From: Bin55 sp028819195
GTDB lineage: Bacteria; Pseudomonadota; Gammaproteobacteria; Pseudomonadales; Azotimanducaceae
NCBI GenBank assembly: GCA_028819195.1
Contig: JAPPMF010000009.1
Span: 310,001 to 374,000 of the forward strand
Length of the DNA stretch: 64,000 nt
Direction: 5' to 3'
Below the pieces are notes generated by a model that worked only from the letters and a program-made list of their open reading frames with translations, was not told the origin of the DNA and ran no database searches. Below are positions 63,478-64,000 of the stretch, piece after piece. Every line of letters begins with the position of its first letter. Position 1 is the first letter of the stretch. Position numbers and translations under genes: made by a program.

Positions 63478-64000
63478 ATGATTAATGCTTCTCGCCTCAG
63501 ATTCCACTTAGAATGGTGTAAAACAGCGCTACGGCGCGATAGAAAGGTTAAATTTAACGTAAAACTAGTGGACTCAGCGCTTGAAAGGTTGAAACTAGTA
63601 TTTATCGTTCTAATTCTCGTTCCACTATCGATCTCGAATTCACAGTTGGATGCTACGATATCCGAGGCTGAAAAAGCGTACCTTATCCAGCAAGTGTTCG
63701 AACCAAATGCTAGCTTGACAGGTTTATCTCAAGCATGTGCTTATACAGTTGAGACGACGATAAACAGCAATCTAAGTGTGTCTGAAAGATATACACCGTG
63801 GGAATCTAACCAAGAGCAGTGGCAACTACTTGATGTCAATGGTGAAGTACCAACAAATACCCAGTTTGCTAACTACGTTCCTACAACACGGCAACGTATA
63901 CCGAGTATTGTGAACTTTGAATTCATCGATGAACAAACCCTTGAGTTTGTCGAGGAAGACCTAGAGGGAATTCGATTCAACTTCGAATTTAAGAAAAAAT
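63478..64000 (+). CDS. Secreted or membrane-anchored protein of unknown function (3' end outside window)
   Basis: An ORF open from ATG 63478 to the window end, at least 174 codons. A basic N-terminal stretch of about 37 residues precedes a hydrophobic segment (LKLVFIVLILVPLSISNS). If initiation is instead at GTG 63568 or TTG 63589, that segment becomes a normal signal peptide, which is more likely. The rest is polar with a YTPWESNQEQWQLLDVNGE segment. No family recognised. Confidence 0.55.
   Translation, partial: MINASRLRFHLEWCKTALRRDRKVKFNVKLVDSALERLKLVFIVLILVPLSISNSQLDATISEAEKAYLIQQVFEPNASLTGLSQACAYTVETTINSNLSVSERYTPWESNQEQWQLLDVNGEVPTNTQFANYVPTTRQRIPSIVNFEFIDEQTLEFVEEDLEGIRFNFEFKKK

Overview
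The window looks like a contiguous chromosomal segment of a gammaproteobacterium with moderately low G+C, probably an uncultivated or aquatic lineage (inference). The taxonomic call rests on gene order. thyA-lgt-ptsP-rppH, zapA/6S RNA/fau opposite ygfB-pepP-ubiH-gcvTHP, mreBCD opposite gatCAB, yhdP-tldD, yrbG-kdsC-lptCAB-rpoN-hpf-ptsN-rapZ-npr and ibaG-murA are all recognisable gammaproteobacterial neighbourhoods. The gene set is almost entirely housekeeping. I found no CRISPR array, prophage, toxin cluster, rRNA or tRNA.

Layout. 0-6 kb: thyA (cut by the window edge), lgt, an NRDE-family gene and a secreted EF-hand gene, then ptsP and rppH. 6-13.5 kb: a tightly overlapping minus-strand operon ygfB-pepP-ubiH-gcvT-gcvH-gcvPA-gcvPB. 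It faces the plus-strand genes for a TIGR02449-like coiled-coil protein, ZapA, 6S RNA, Fau, Def and RpiA. 16-23 kb: pgk and tkt diverge from metK-metF, followed by ald and a broken secreted-protein gene. 23.6-27.6 kb: a four-gene caa3-like cytochrome c oxidase operon. 27.9-33.6 kb: a methyltransferase/YrbL pair, a thioredoxin-reductase-like flavoprotein and gatCAB. 33.6-35.9 kb: a gene-poor accessory stretch with an outer-membrane beta-barrel gene, tiny ORFs and a probable transposase scrap. 35.9-45 kb: mreBCD, yhdP, tldD, tldE. 45-52 kb: the nitrogen-PTS/RpoN/LPS-transport operon. 52-64 kb: ibaG-murA-zapE, fur, a GPP34-like fragment, an orphan fused ABC ATPase, slipin/NfeD, a radical SAM protein, a dehydrogenase, a CinA-like protein, an acyltransferase and a partial secreted protein.

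How the genes fit together. PtsP, NPr and PtsN would form a complete nitrogen-PTS phosphorelay. The four glycine-cleavage subunits plus Fau serve one-carbon metabolism together with MetK, MetF and ThyA. LptA, LptB, LptC and KdsC serve LPS assembly, while MurA, MreBCD and ZapA serve wall growth and division. Compared with the classical gene orders many genes are absent from their usual slots (kdsD, the mla genes, maf, rng, gap, ahcY, a second ubi hydroxylase, cox assembly factors), which suggests either rearrangement or streamlining.

No clearly new multi-gene system is visible. The best leads are a probable non-AUG start of mreD, the 6S RNA overlapping the fau start codon, a secreted-protein gene interrupted exactly at its signal-peptide boundary, a GPP34-like fragment, and the degenerate gatC-mreB interval. 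Gene functions come from recognised motifs and family knowledge. No database search was run.
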